Below, one piece after another: positions 17,075-24,356 of a stretch of 64,000 nt of DNA. The stretch comes from Niallia sp. FSL W8-0635 (GTDB lineage: Bacteria > Bacillota > Bacilli > Bacillales > Cytobacillaceae): assembly GCF_038007965.1 (NCBI RefSeq), contig NZ_JBBOYD010000001.1:2644501-2708500 (forward strand), read 5' to 3'. The notes under the pieces were generated by a model. That model was not told where the DNA came from. It saw nothing but the letters and a program-made list of their open reading frames with translations, and did not search any database. Position numbers and translations under genes: made by a program. Every line of letters begins with the position of its first letter. Position 1 is the first letter of the stretch.

Positions 17075-17224
17075 TACTATTTCCTCCAATTGATACTCAT
17101 TTCAATATTCTTATCCAAATATTTCATGCATTTGATAACTTCACTATTTGTACTATATCATATTCTAATATGCTGTAAAACATATTTAATTTTAGCATAA
17201 CTGATTTTTGAAAGGTTATACTAA

Positions 17225-17259
17225 AATTAGTTTTCCTCCACTAAGAGGCAAAACTAATT
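17225..17259. repeat. Inverted repeat upstream of a small ORF
   Basis: AATTAGTTTT (17225-17234) and AAAACTAATT (17250-17259) are perfect complements, with inner CCTC/GAGG pairing. It lacks a U tract on either side. It lies between the divergent deoD and the small gene at 17310, so it may be an operator or an RNA hairpin. Confidence 0.5.
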
Positions 17260-17309
17260 GGTTAACAAATGAAATGTGGTTAAAATAAATACGAATGAGG
17301 AGGATTATT

Positions 17310-17435
17310 ATGGGAAAAAAACATCGAAATCGTATAAATTCTCCAAAGAAAAATAATCATATACCAAAAGAAGCAATTATCGCTGAGCACGAAGCTCACG
17401 GTAAAGAATACTCTGCAACTGGACGAAAACGATAA
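17310..17435 (+). CDS. Small basic protein, 41 residues
   Basis: A short gene with a very strong ribosome site (GAGGAGG ending 6 nt before the ATG). It encodes 41 residues rich in Lys, Arg, His and Asn, starting 'MGKKHRNRINSPKKNNH' and ending 'GKEYSATGRKR'. The middle 'EAIIAEHEAHGKEY' is acidic and helical. Such small basic proteins in Bacillus are often sporulation or stress products, but I cannot name a family. A strong hairpin (17445-17488) follows directly, consistent with an independent transcription unit. Confidence 0.7.
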   Translation: MGKKHRNRINSPKKNNHIPKEAIIAEHEAHGKEYSATGRKR

Positions 17436-17444
17436 TTAATAAAG

Positions 17445-17488
17445 ATCTGACTTTCTTCTCGATTATACAATGGAGAAGAAAGTCAGAT
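17445..17488 (+). terminator. Strong hairpin after the 41-residue gene
   Basis: ATCTGACTTTCTTCTC (17445-17460) pairs over 16 bp with GAGAAGAAAGTCAGAT (17473-17488). The plus-strand exit (TACAAAAATTAG) is not U-rich. On the minus strand the hairpin ends in CTTTATT, so it may also terminate yozD. Confidence 0.6.
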
Positions 17489-17552
17489 TACAAAAATTAG
17501 TTCCTATAATTCAAAAAATGGCAAGGATTTATCCTCACCATTCTTATTTTCA

Positions 17553-17723
17553 TTATTCATCAAGTTCTTCATCAATAATGCATTTGTCCAATAAATATTC
17601 AAATGTAATGTCAGCCAATTCTTCAATTTCACCTTCAGTAGGAACGAATCCCCTTTTTAATAGCTCACGAAAGAAAAACTCTGCTATTTCCTCAGTATCA
17701 ATAATCACGTCGATTTCTTTCAA
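17553..17723 (-). CDS. yozD: YozD family protein
   Basis: A small acidic protein of 56 residues. The core 'KEIDVIIDTEEIAEFFFREL' and 'EIEELADITFEYLLDKCIID' match the B. subtilis YozD protein as I recall it, nearly end to end. Function unknown. A longer frame opens at 17759, but its early codons contain AAAGGGGGCGAT. That is the ribosome site for TTG 17723, so the shorter product is chosen. Its neighbours yodN and yozE keep the B. subtilis order. Confidence 0.85.
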   Translation of the reverse strand: MKEIDVIIDTEEIAEFFFRELLKRGFVPTEGEIEELADITFEYLLDKCIIDEELDE

Positions 17724-17797
17724 GCTTATCGCCCCCTTTTTAAAGAATATATGTGACATCTAAAAAAAAATGCTTTCTTATTGAAATTATCTGACAA

Positions 17798-17829
17798 AAC
17801 AGATATTTTTTCAAGGAAAAATATCTGTT
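17798..17829. repeat. 13-bp perfect inverted repeat
   Basis: AACAGATATTTTT (17798-17810) and AAAAATATCTGTT (17817-17829) form a perfect stem with a 6-nt loop, between yozD and the small gene at 17934. On the minus strand it would follow yodN and exit into TTGTCAG, a poor terminator. Confidence 0.55.
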
Positions 17830-17933
17830 ATTAGCAAAATTAATAGATTCAAATTTTATAAAGTCTTCTAAAAAAAGAGACATGTTTATTAAAACTTAAA
17901 CATATAGTTTTAGTAAAAAAGGGAGGCGTTTAC

Positions 17934-18086
17934 GTGAATAAAATCCAATACTTAATCGAAGATATAAAAGTAGATTTGAATGAAGATAACAGTGAGATCC
18001 TTTCTATTTTCCATTCCCTTTTAAAAAAGTTATTTTCCCTTCTAGTAATTAGCAGTGTTCCAATGTTTATCTATCTCTTATTCTAA
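17934..18086 (+). CDS. Small membrane protein, 50 residues
   Basis: A GTG-started 50-codon gene with GGGAGGCG 6-7 nt upstream. The product has a charged, partly acidic N-terminal half ('NKIQYLIEDIKVDLNEDN') and a C-terminal membrane helix ('LFSLLVISSVPMFIYLLF'). It ends at the membrane helix, so it is a C-tail-anchored type peptide. It overlaps the convergent yodN stop by 4 bp. I know no named family. The good start site and the single clean TM helix support a real gene. Confidence 0.6.
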   Translation: MNKIQYLIEDIKVDLNEDNSEILSIFHSLLKKLFSLLVISSVPMFIYLLF

Positions 18087-18787
18087 ATCTTTTTTTCATT
18101 GTCCTTATCTGTTCGGTTGCATATTGTTTTTAATTTTCGCAAGGTTAACTTCATTACCTGTTCATACTCAGGGTCTTTAAATAACGAATAAAGAATACTG
18201 TAATCATTATATATATCTAACAAACCATCAATAAGCTCTTTCTTTTCCTTTGTCCTTTCTAATAATTCTTTTTCTGTCTTTTGGAAAGAGCTATTTGACT
18301 TTTTTAAATCAATAGACTTTTGTTTTTTATCCAATATATACAATAGCCCTAATTTTTGAATAAATGAATCAGCACTGTCTGCATCCGCTACTAATGTTAA
18401 TTCATCTTCTCCAGCCTCTAACCATTCTCCATCACTAACTCTAGAAAGCTCGTAAATTACATCTTCCCAAGCATCTGACTTATATCTCCAAATCTCTGTT
18501 CGAAATCCCATAATTTTAAATAGATTTGATCCGTATCCTTTTACTTTCACTAAATCACCGATAAAGAAGCGATATTCTATATCGATTTTCTCTGAATCCA
18601 TTATTTCTCCATCATATTCAGACAGCATTTGTAAACTTGATTCTAAATATAAACCTTCACTTTTATTTACTTCATATACATGCATATTATCCAAATATTT
18701 CACGTCCGTAATTTTACCTACTGTTCCATATATTGTGATTACAACAGTATCACCAATTTTAAATTTCGGTTTTTTTCGATTCGCCAT
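18083..18787 (-). CDS. yodN: YodN-like protein
   Basis: A 234-residue soluble protein. The first 130 residues contain two SH3-like or KOW-like beta units: 'FKIGDTVVITIYGTVGKITDV' near the start and 'FFIGDLVKVKGYGSNLFKIMG' near residue 75. Each begins with a GD-V motif and ends in a short YE/YEL strand. The C-terminal third is a charged coiled-coil helix. The gene symbol rests on position between yozD and yozE, as in B. subtilis, and on similar length; I have not aligned it. Function unknown. The repeat of the KOW-like unit hints at nucleic acid or protein binding (inference). Confidence 0.75.
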   Translation of the reverse strand: MANRKKPKFKIGDTVVITIYGTVGKITDVKYLDNMHVYEVNKSEGLYLESSLQMLSEYDGEIMDSEKIDIEYRFFIGDLVKVKGYGSNLFKIMGFRTEIWRYKSDAWEDVIYELSRVSDGEWLEAGEDELTLVADADSADSFIQKLGLLYILDKKQKSIDLKKSNSSFQKTEKELLERTKEKKELIDGLLDIYNDYSILYSLFKDPEYEQVMKLTLRKLKTICNRTDKDNEKKI

Positions 18788-19221
18788 AATTACTAATCCT
18801 CTCTAAACAAGATTGTGTGGCATTGCCTACTTTATGCGGTTTTCCCCCACACTCTTGAGTAGAACATTAAATCAAATGAAGATGGGGGATATTAAAGGAA
18901 TATAATCCTATCTTCAGTTACCATGTAATTTTTCATCCTTTTTAGTTATCTAGACTTTCCCTTTTGTTTTGTATTATCATATGCAAAAATCCATTATTCG
19001 CTCATAAAAAATGATGCATACCACAATCATGAGTTTCCTATTAGCTTTAAGACTGTTTATTCATTATATGTCTATATGGCAATAGGAAGAATACATTCTA
19101 ACGTTTAAGTACAGGCACTAGCTCTTCCTTTTTTCTTTAATCAAATACAACCACCCGAATTTATGGATAAGATTGCAATTAAAAATAAAAAAACATCCGA
19201 GCAATTTCTTGCTGGATGTCA
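18788..19221. other. Intergenic region between yodN and yozE
   Basis: Nothing coding is visible. It holds the yodN leader, where GTGTGG near 18811 could pair with CCACAC near 18850, an 8-bp inverted repeat TTCCTATT/AATAGGAA (about 19031-19087), an AGGAAGA/TCTTCCT repeat followed by TTTTTC (about 19083-19133, plus-strand terminator-like), and the yozE terminator. Confidence 0.5.
19183..19219 (-). terminator. Terminator of yozE
   Basis: On the minus strand, ACATCCAGCAA pairs with TTGCTCGGATGT (one bulge), followed by TTTTTTTATTTTT. Confidence 0.88.
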
Positions 19222-19461
19222 TCAATAGCTATAATTTTTCTTTTCTTCTTGAAATAAATATTGCTCCCACGCCTCATCGAAAACGCGCATGCTTTGAAGA
19301 TAGTGACCGTTAAATTCTAAGTAATTACTGATTTCGTCATAATCAAAACTATTCTTCGGAAAATCATGATCAAGGTAAGCTTCATTTGCAAATTCGCTAA
19401 TTTGATCTTTTGGTTCAGGATGCCGAAACTTCATAAGAAAATGATAAAAGGATTTAGTCAT
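19222..19461 (-). CDS. yozE: YozE family protein (UPF0346)
   Basis: A 79-residue protein whose sequence ('TKSFYHFLMKFRHPEPKD', 'ISEFANEAYLDHDFPKNS', 'DYDEISNYLEFNGHYL') follows YozE of B. subtilis closely as I recall it. YozE has a SAM-like helical fold and unknown function. A GTG three codons upstream could extend the frame, but AGGTGAG stands 5 nt before ATG 19461, which is chosen. Strong terminator downstream. Confidence 0.93.
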   Translation of the reverse strand: MTKSFYHFLMKFRHPEPKDQISEFANEAYLDHDFPKNSFDYDEISNYLEFNGHYLQSMRVFDEAWEQYLFQEEKKNYSY

Positions 19462-19773
19462 ATTTCTCACCTTCCTCGATCAATAGATATAACGTATACT
19501 ATACATAATTGAAAAAAATGGTGCAAGTGATAAAGGTATTTTTCAATCATGTAAACGAAGAATTCATTGATTATCTAATACTTTAATAGGGTAATTTAAT
19601 GAACAGAATAACATTTGTTTTTATTTTAGTTTGTTGTTTTTCAATAGGAAAAATAAATGAATTAGATATACTGAGGAGACTTACGCGTAGCCTATGTAAA
19701 GCGAAGTGTATTCATGCTGTGGATCACTTTACGAAAACAGCCTTATGTTAAAAGGGGGGAAATAATAACCACA
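19462..19773. other. Intergenic region between yozE and the SGNH hydrolase
   Basis: Divergent promoter region of about 310 bp, AT-rich. An isolated GAGGAG at 19674-19679 is followed by no usable start codon (ATG-TAA). The frame of the SGNH gene stays open back to 19714, but AGGGGGG at 19752-19758 is too far (about 15 nt) from ATG 19774 to be an ideal ribosome site. Confidence 0.5.
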
Positions 19774-20847
19774 ATGAAAAAAAGATTTAAATATTTTGTT
19801 TACTCTCTTATTTTTATCGTTATTATAAGTATGTTTTATGTATTAATTCAATCGAAAAAAACAGAAAGAAATGTCTATGAAAAAATCGCTGATGGAAAAA
19901 AGGTGGACTACTTAATTGTAGGCGATAGTATAGGTCGTAGCTCAGGTGCTAGTAATAACCAACATAAATGGTTTCAATTAGTCGAAAGAAGTTTAACAAA
20001 AAAATATGGTGGATCCTTTACTAGACATTTAGTTGTTCAAAGTGGTGCTACTGCATTTGAAGGACTATATAAATTGAAGAATAACTTATCGAAAGATGTA
20101 GATCTAGTCTTCATTGTTTTTGGAGAGAATGATCGTAAATATATGGATAAAGAGCAATTTTATTTCTTATATCAATCCCTACTAGAAGAGATTGTTATCC
20201 GATTTCCGCAGGCTGAATTAGTAACTATTACCGAAAGTAGCTTGGATAACGAGGATTTCATTCATGTTATTAAACAACTATCTAACAACTATTATGCTAC
20301 AAATATAGATATGCGAATTCCCTTTCAAAAATCCAGACTATCGACAGATCAATTAACAAAAGACCTTGTTCATCCAAATGATTATGGTTACTATTTATAT
20401 GCTCAGGAAGTAATTGATACAATGGAAAAAGCAATTGGTGAGAAAAAAAAGGTACTTACATCTTCCATCCCTATAAATGAAGTAACAAGGCTACATATGA
20501 ATACTAGCTACTCTTATCATTCCATTGATCCATCATTTAGAAACGAAAAAGGATATTATACGTCCAATAAAATTGGTGCAAATATAGAATATCATTTTTC
20601 TGGATCATTTTTAGGTGTAAATGTGATTAGAAGCGAAAAAGGTGGAATGATGGATGTTTTTATAGATGATAACTATGTAACAACGATATCCACATGGTGG
20701 CCATTTAGGAAAGAAAGATCTTTATATGTCACAAGTGGATTAGCGAATCAAGACCATACAGTTACATTTCAAACTTCAGCAAATAAATCAAGATACAATA
20801 TAACAGACCAACAATTGATTCAAATTTCTTCCATCATTACAAATTAG
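19774..20847 (+). CDS. Membrane-anchored SGNH/GDSL hydrolase
   Basis: A 357-residue exported esterase-type protein. After a basic start the membrane segment is 'YSLIFIVIISMFYVLI'. The SGNH domain shows block I 'LIVGDSIGRSSGA' (catalytic Ser), block II 'VVQSGATAFEGL' (Gly), block III 'VFGENDRKYM' (Asn) and block V 'DLVHPNDYGYYLYA' (Asp-x-x-His). From about residue 245 a second, beta-rich domain follows, which may bind carbohydrate. Many such proteins deacetylate cell-wall or exopolysaccharide sugars. The start is uncertain because the ribosome site is poorly placed; ATG 19774 gives the expected signal-anchor. It is monocistronic and shares a terminator with msrB. Confidence 0.83.
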   Translation: MKKRFKYFVYSLIFIVIISMFYVLIQSKKTERNVYEKIADGKKVDYLIVGDSIGRSSGASNNQHKWFQLVERSLTKKYGGSFTRHLVVQSGATAFEGLYKLKNNLSKDVDLVFIVFGENDRKYMDKEQFYFLYQSLLEEIVIRFPQAELVTITESSLDNEDFIHVIKQLSNNYYATNIDMRIPFQKSRLSTDQLTKDLVHPNDYGYYLYAQEVIDTMEKAIGEKKKVLTSSIPINEVTRLHMNTSYSYHSIDPSFRNEKGYYTSNKIGANIEYHFSGSFLGVNVIRSEKGGMMDVFIDDNYVTTISTWWPFRKERSLYVTSGLANQDHTVTFQTSANKSRYNITDQQLIQISSIITN

Positions 20848-20870
20848 CTCTATTTAGAGGAAAGAAAATA

Positions 20871-20918
20871 AAAATAGAAAAGGATATGCCGAATTACCGG
20901 CATATCCTTTTCTATTTT
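20871..20918. terminator. Bidirectional terminator (SGNH gene / msrAB)
   Basis: AAAATAGAAAAGGATATGCC (20871-20890) pairs over 20 bp with the sequence ending at 20918, which exits in TTTTCTATTTTTC. On the minus strand it follows or overlaps the msrB stop. Confidence 0.9.
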
Positions 20919-21340
20919 TCAAATAATCGTAGATACTTTCCATATCCTTTTTCTTCCAAATCTTCTTTTGGAATAAACTTCATCGCAGCAGAATTCATGC
21001 AATATCGTAAGCCTGTTGGATTAGGTCCATCATTAAATACATGACCTAAATGGGAATCAGCTTCTTTACTTCTTACTTCAGTACGAATCATTCCATGACT
21101 CATATCTTTTTTTTCTGTTAATTCCTCTTCATCAATTGGCTTTGTAAAACTTGGCCATCCACAACCAGCATCGTATTTATCGAGAGAACTAAACAACGGC
21201 TTTCCAGAAATAACATCTACATAAATTCCTTCTGAAAATTCATTCCAATATTCATTATGAAAAGGAGGCTCTGTCCCATTATTTTGCGTAACTTCATATT
21301 GTATAGGTGAAAGTTTTTCTTTTAATTTGTCTTTTTCCAT
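20912..21340 (-). CDS. msrB: Peptide-methionine (R)-S-oxide reductase MsrB
   Basis: MsrB of 142 residues, reducing methionine-R-sulfoxide in proteins. Visible motifs are '[14 protein letters not shown]', '[11 protein letters not shown]' and the catalytic '[13 protein letters not shown]'. The paired CxxC zinc motifs of other MsrB proteins are absent, as in B. subtilis. The ATG overlaps the msrA stop (TAATG), so the two are translationally coupled and repair both sulfoxide epimers together. Confidence 0.95.
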   Translation of the reverse strand: MEKDKLKEKLSPIQYEVTQNNGTEPPFHNEYWNEFSEGIYVDVISGKPLFSSLDKYDAGCGWPSFTKPIDEEELTEKKDMSHGMIRTEVRSKEADSHLGHVFNDGPNPTGLRYCMNSAAMKFIPKEDLEEKGYGKYLRLFEK

Positions 21341-21873
21341 TACTTATCTCTCCAATTCTCTTGAATATAGGCTGCACGTCCTGAACCAATATGATAACGA
21401 TTGTAATGTTCAGGATTCTTTTTATAATAATCCTGATGATATTCCTCTGCAGAATAAAAGGTAGAAGCAGGAATAATTTTTGTTGCAATTTCCTTATTAA
21501 ACTGACCACTTTTTGCTAATTGTTGCTTTGATTCTTCAGCTAATTGTTTTTGTTCCTCGGTATGATAGAATATTGCCGTTTGATAAGAAAGGCCACGGTC
21601 ATAGAACTGTCCACCAGCATCTGTTGGGTCAATTTGTTGCCAATAAATACTCAGTAGTTTTTCATATGGATATATGCTCGGATCATATGTAATTTGGACC
21701 GCCTCATAATGTCCAGTAGTCTCTGAACACACTTCTTTATAAGTAGGATTCTCTTTATGACCCCCTGTATATCCCGAAACAACTTTTAAAATGCCAGGTT
21801 CTTGATCAAATGGCTTAACCATACACCAGAAGCAGCCCCCAGCAAATGTTGCTAATTCCATCTTTTTTTCCAC
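21340..21873 (-). CDS. msrA: Peptide-methionine (S)-S-oxide reductase MsrA
   Basis: MsrA of 177 residues, specific for the S epimer of methionine sulfoxide. The catalytic motif '[16 protein letters not shown]' lies at the N-terminus. '[22 protein letters not shown]' and '[19 protein letters not shown]' are typical for the family. Start at GTG 21873 with AAAAGGGG 9 nt upstream. First gene of msrA-msrB. Confidence 0.95.
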   Translation of the reverse strand: MEKKMELATFAGGCFWCMVKPFDQEPGILKVVSGYTGGHKENPTYKEVCSETTGHYEAVQITYDPSIYPYEKLLSIYWQQIDPTDAGGQFYDRGLSYQTAIFYHTEEQKQLAEESKQQLAKSGQFNKEIATKIIPASTFYSAEEYHQDYYKKNPEHYNRYHIGSGRAAYIQENWRDK

Positions 21874-21989
21874 TTAAACAGCCCCTTTTAAAAAAACTTT
21901 CTCCTCTTTATATTCCCTTATATCATTGATTTCACACTATTAGCTTACTGTTTCGTGTAGAAATATGCAAAAATTAAGCTCCCTTTAAA

Positions 21990-22028
21990 AAAATAAAGCC
22001 CCCCTGCTTTTTTATAAGCAAGGGAGCA
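21990..22028 (-). terminator. Terminator of the rsgA-like gene
   Basis: On the minus strand, CTCCCTTGCTT pairs with AAGCAGGGGGG with minor bulges, followed by CTTTATTTTTTT. Confidence 0.7.
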
Positions 22029-22052
22029 TAACACTATTTAAATGCAGCAAAA

Positions 22053-23105
22053 TCACTTTGTTTTATATTTTTTCGTCATGCTTTTCCATTTCTTCTTTTC
22101 ATCAGACTTTGCTTTCTTATCTTGACGCCTTTCTAAAAAAGCTAATTCTCTTAATAATTTTTTATAGCTACGTAGTCTATCTTCTTCCATTTCTCCATTT
22201 GCAAGAGCAAGCTTTATTGCACATCCACTCTCTTTTTCATGCTGACAATCCCTAAATTTACAATGGCCCGCAAGCTCTTCGATGTCCGAAAAGCTATTAG
22301 AGATTCCATCATCACCATTCCATAATTGAAGCTCCCTCATCCCAGGAGTATCGATTAATATTGCATTATTAGGCAATAAAACCATTTCCCGATTTGTTGT
22401 CGTATGTCTTCCTTTTGCATCTGAATCTCTAATTTCTTGTACTTCCTGTTTTTCATATCCAATCAAGAAATTTGTTAAAGTTGACTTACCTACACCAGAT
22501 GAGCCTAATAAAGCAACCGTTCTTCCTGGATGAAGGTATGCTTGCAAATCATCTAATCCTGTCTTATTTACAACACTAATTGTAATAACGGGTATTCCGA
22601 GAGCAACAGCTTCTACTAGCATTAATTTTTCTTTCACATCAACTGCTAAATCGGCTTTGGTCAAAATAATAACAGGATTTGCTCCACTTTCCCATGTTAA
22701 GGTTAAGTATCTTTCTAATCTTCTTATATTTAAATCTTCATTTAACGAATTAACCAAAAAGATTGTATCAACATTTGCTGCTACTATTTGCTCTTCCGTA
22801 TTGTTACCAGCTACTTTTCTAGAAAATTTGCTTTTTCTTGGCAAAATAGTTGTGATTGTCCCTTTCCCTTCTTTTATTCTTGGGGAAACGATAACCCAAT
22901 CTCCTACAGCAGGATATTCCTCTCTAGATTGAGCATCGTAAGCTAATTTTCCAGAAACTTCACATAATAACTCTCCATACGCAGTCCATACCCGATACAT
23001 TCTCTTATGTTCTAAAGAGATTCTGCCAATTATTTGATTTTCCTTAGCTTGCTTTTCAAATTCATCTTTTACATTTTCGTTATAGCCAAATTGAGTTAAT
23101 TCCAT
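22053..23105 (-). CDS. rsgA: RsgA-type circularly permuted GTPase, long paralogue type
   Basis: A 350-residue ribosome-small-subunit-dependent GTPase. An N-terminal OB-like domain is followed by the permuted G domain: G4 'VIILTKADL' first, then G1 'ALLGSSGVGKSTLTNFLIG', G2-region 'GRHTTTNREMV' and G3 'LIDTPGMREL'. The zinc-binding C-terminal domain carries 'CKFRDCQHEKESGC', and a Lys-rich tail ends the protein. RsgA helps late 30S maturation. This version is about 50 residues longer than the housekeeping YloQ/RsgA and has none of the prkC/rpe neighbours usual for that copy, so it is probably a second, accessory RsgA. The leader (23133-23358) carries an apparent attenuator. GGAGGT precedes the ATG by 6 nt. 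Confidence 0.9.
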   Translation of the reverse strand: MELTQFGYNENVKDEFEKQAKENQIIGRISLEHKRMYRVWTAYGELLCEVSGKLAYDAQSREEYPAVGDWVIVSPRIKEGKGTITTILPRKSKFSRKVAGNNTEEQIVAANVDTIFLVNSLNEDLNIRRLERYLTLTWESGANPVIILTKADLAVDVKEKLMLVEAVALGIPVITISVVNKTGLDDLQAYLHPGRTVALLGSSGVGKSTLTNFLIGYEKQEVQEIRDSDAKGRHTTTNREMVLLPNNAILIDTPGMRELQLWNGDDGISNSFSDIEELAGHCKFRDCQHEKESGCAIKLALANGEMEEDRLRSYKKLLRELAFLERRQDKKAKSDEKKKWKSMTKKYKTK

Positions 23106-23118
23106 TTATAGACCTCCA

Positions 23119-23182
23119 AATGTTTGCAAGATAAAAAACCATGTTGCATACAGCCCATGGTTTTGGTTTCCTTACAAACATT
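23119..23182 (-). promoter_or_regulatory. Outer stem around the leader terminator
   Basis: The sequences at 23171-23182 and 23119-23130 pair over 12 bp (one G-U) and enclose the terminator hairpin. The 3' strand ends just before the rsgA-like ribosome site (23113-23117), so this stem may affect both termination and translation start. Confidence 0.5.
23133..23164 (-). terminator. Leader terminator (attenuator) of the rsgA-like gene
   Basis: On the minus strand, AAAACCATG (23164-23156) pairs perfectly with CATGGTTTT (23143-23135), loop of 12 nt, running into a TTTTTT tract (23138-23133). It lies only about 28 nt before the rsgA-like start codon, so it must be bypassed for expression. Confidence 0.8.
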
Positions 23183-23258
23183 AAAAAATCTTCAACGAAA
23201 GAACTTAATTTCTTATAAAAAAATTAGTGCTATCGAAGTAACCGTTTGGGCTGTATGC
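23146..23258 (-). promoter_or_regulatory. Antiterminator arms competing with the leader terminator
   Basis: GCATACAGCCCA (minus strand, 23258-23247) is perfectly complementary over 12 nt to TGGGCTGTATGC (23157-23146). The latter is the loop plus two stem bases of the terminator. The two pairings cannot form fully together. The 5' arm lies inside or directly after the leader ORF, so ribosome position would decide which forms. Confidence 0.7.
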
Positions 23259-23298
23259 TATTTAAAATATTTACGTTTAATAAAGTATTTTTGCTCAT
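23230..23298 (-). CDS. Leader peptide of the rsgA-like gene (22 residues)
   Basis: A 22-codon ORF starting 'MSKNTLLNVN' and ending 'QPKRLLR', with AAAGGGG 10 nt before its ATG. Its codons run through the 5' antiterminator arm (23247-23258), so a ribosome at the stop codon would cover that arm. An overlapping alternative in another frame starts at 23305 and ends at 23258 (MYYEQKYFIKRKYFK). It stops exactly where the arm begins, but its ATG is only 3 nt from the GGGG. Either reading fits translation-dependent attenuation; I favour the first by spacing. Confidence 0.55.
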   Translation of the reverse strand: MSKNTLLNVNILNSIQPKRLLR

Positions 23299-23329
23299 AA
23301 TACATCAGCCCCTTTCATTTAATATTCTA

Positions 23330-23358
23330 ATTATACAAATTTTCCAACTAATTGTAAA
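23330..23358 (-). promoter_or_regulatory. Promoter of the rsgA-like leader
   Basis: On the minus strand, TTTACA (23358-23353), a 17-nt spacer and a perfect TATAAT (23335-23330) form a good sigma-A promoter. Predicted transcription begins about 20 nt before the leader ORF. Confidence 0.75.
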
Positions 23359-23498
23359 CCATTTTTCACTCTTTTCATTAGGCACTTTCCCTAAGATTTA
23401 GCATATTCTATTTCAGAAAGCCTTTTTCTAAAAATTATATGACAGCTATTACCCTCATAAGAAAAACAATTAAATTATTATTCATAGGAGTGAGTCAC

Positions 23499-24257
23499 AT
23501 GACACAAGATCAATATCACTCGATACAAGAAGCCGGTATGTATAATGTATTAAGTGATTATTATAAATATACAAATCCAGAATTACATGTATATTACTAT
23601 CATAAACATCTGCAAAGCTTGAATAATGCTTTTAGCCATGATAGTAAATCTGCAGTAGTCACAGATATCCAACGACAAAAGGAATATGGAAAAATAAGAA
23701 TACTACACGGTGCCGAGAGCGCCACAACAGTTGATATTTACATTAATGGAATCCGTATGTTTAAAGAAGTCTCCTATAAAACGATGAGCAATGACTTAAC
23801 ACTACCAGCCGGAAAATACCAAATAGACATCTATGAAACTGGAAAAATGATTGATACATTGTGCAGTCAGAAAATTAATGTGGAAAGTAATGTATATCAT
23901 ACTTTTGCAGTTAGTGGAATGGATAATAAGTTAAAAGTTTATTCTTTCCCGGAATATCCAGTCGTACCTCCAAATGAAACCAAATTACGAATTGTACAAC
24001 TGGCAGAAAACTTGCCAACAATTGATATCGCCGTTCAAAAAGGAGATGTCGTCTTTCCCTCTATAAATTATAAAGGAGCTACTTCCTACTTAGCATTGTA
24101 TCCAATGTCCGTCTATTTAGAAGCAAGAAATTCAGATACAAAGGAAGTATTAAAAAAGTTCCCTTCATTAAGATTAGAGCCTGATAAAGCGTATACGGCT
24201 TTTATTGTGAAAAATACGGAAGACAATAGTTGTGAATTGCTACTATTTTCCTGTTAA
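23499..24257 (+). CDS. DUF4397 domain protein
   Basis: A 252-residue protein without a signal peptide. The N-terminal part 'IQEAGMYNVLSDYYKYTNPELHVYYYHKHL' is helical. Two DUF4397 beta-sandwich repeats follow: 'KIRILHGAESATTVDIYINGIR' from about residue 68 and 'KLRIVQLAENLPTIDIAVQKG' from about 165. DUF4397 domains occur in many surface proteins; this Bacillus type is not characterised. A frame open to 23439 exists, but GGAGTGA stands 5 nt before ATG 23499. It is divergent from the rsgA-like gene. A terminator follows. Confidence 0.85.
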   Translation: MTQDQYHSIQEAGMYNVLSDYYKYTNPELHVYYYHKHLQSLNNAFSHDSKSAVVTDIQRQKEYGKIRILHGAESATTVDIYINGIRMFKEVSYKTMSNDLTLPAGKYQIDIYETGKMIDTLCSQKINVESNVYHTFAVSGMDNKLKVYSFPEYPVVPPNETKLRIVQLAENLPTIDIAVQKGDVVFPSINYKGATSYLALYPMSVYLEARNSDTKEVLKKFPSLRLEPDKAYTAFIVKNTEDNSCELLLFSC

Positions 24258-24261
24258 TATC

Positions 24262-24347
24262 AAAAAGGCTATCCTTAAAGCTTAGGCAAAACATATTTGA
24301 CTTCATCGTTTTGTTTTGAAATGAGCTTTTAATGGAAATAGCCTTTT
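24262..24347 (+). terminator. Long hairpin after the DUF4397 gene
   Basis: AAAAAGGCTAT near 24262-24272 pairs with ATAGCCTTTT (24338-24347), with inner pairing of TTAAAGCTTA and GAGCTTTTAA. It runs into TGCTGCTTTC. It may serve both converging genes. Confidence 0.55.
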
Positions 24348-24356
24348 GCTGCTTTC

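Noticed and set aside
17470..17763. Plus-strand 97-codon frame
   Set aside because: It lies opposite yozD, starts inside a hairpin and is low-complexity (Ser runs). The minus-strand gene is clearly real.
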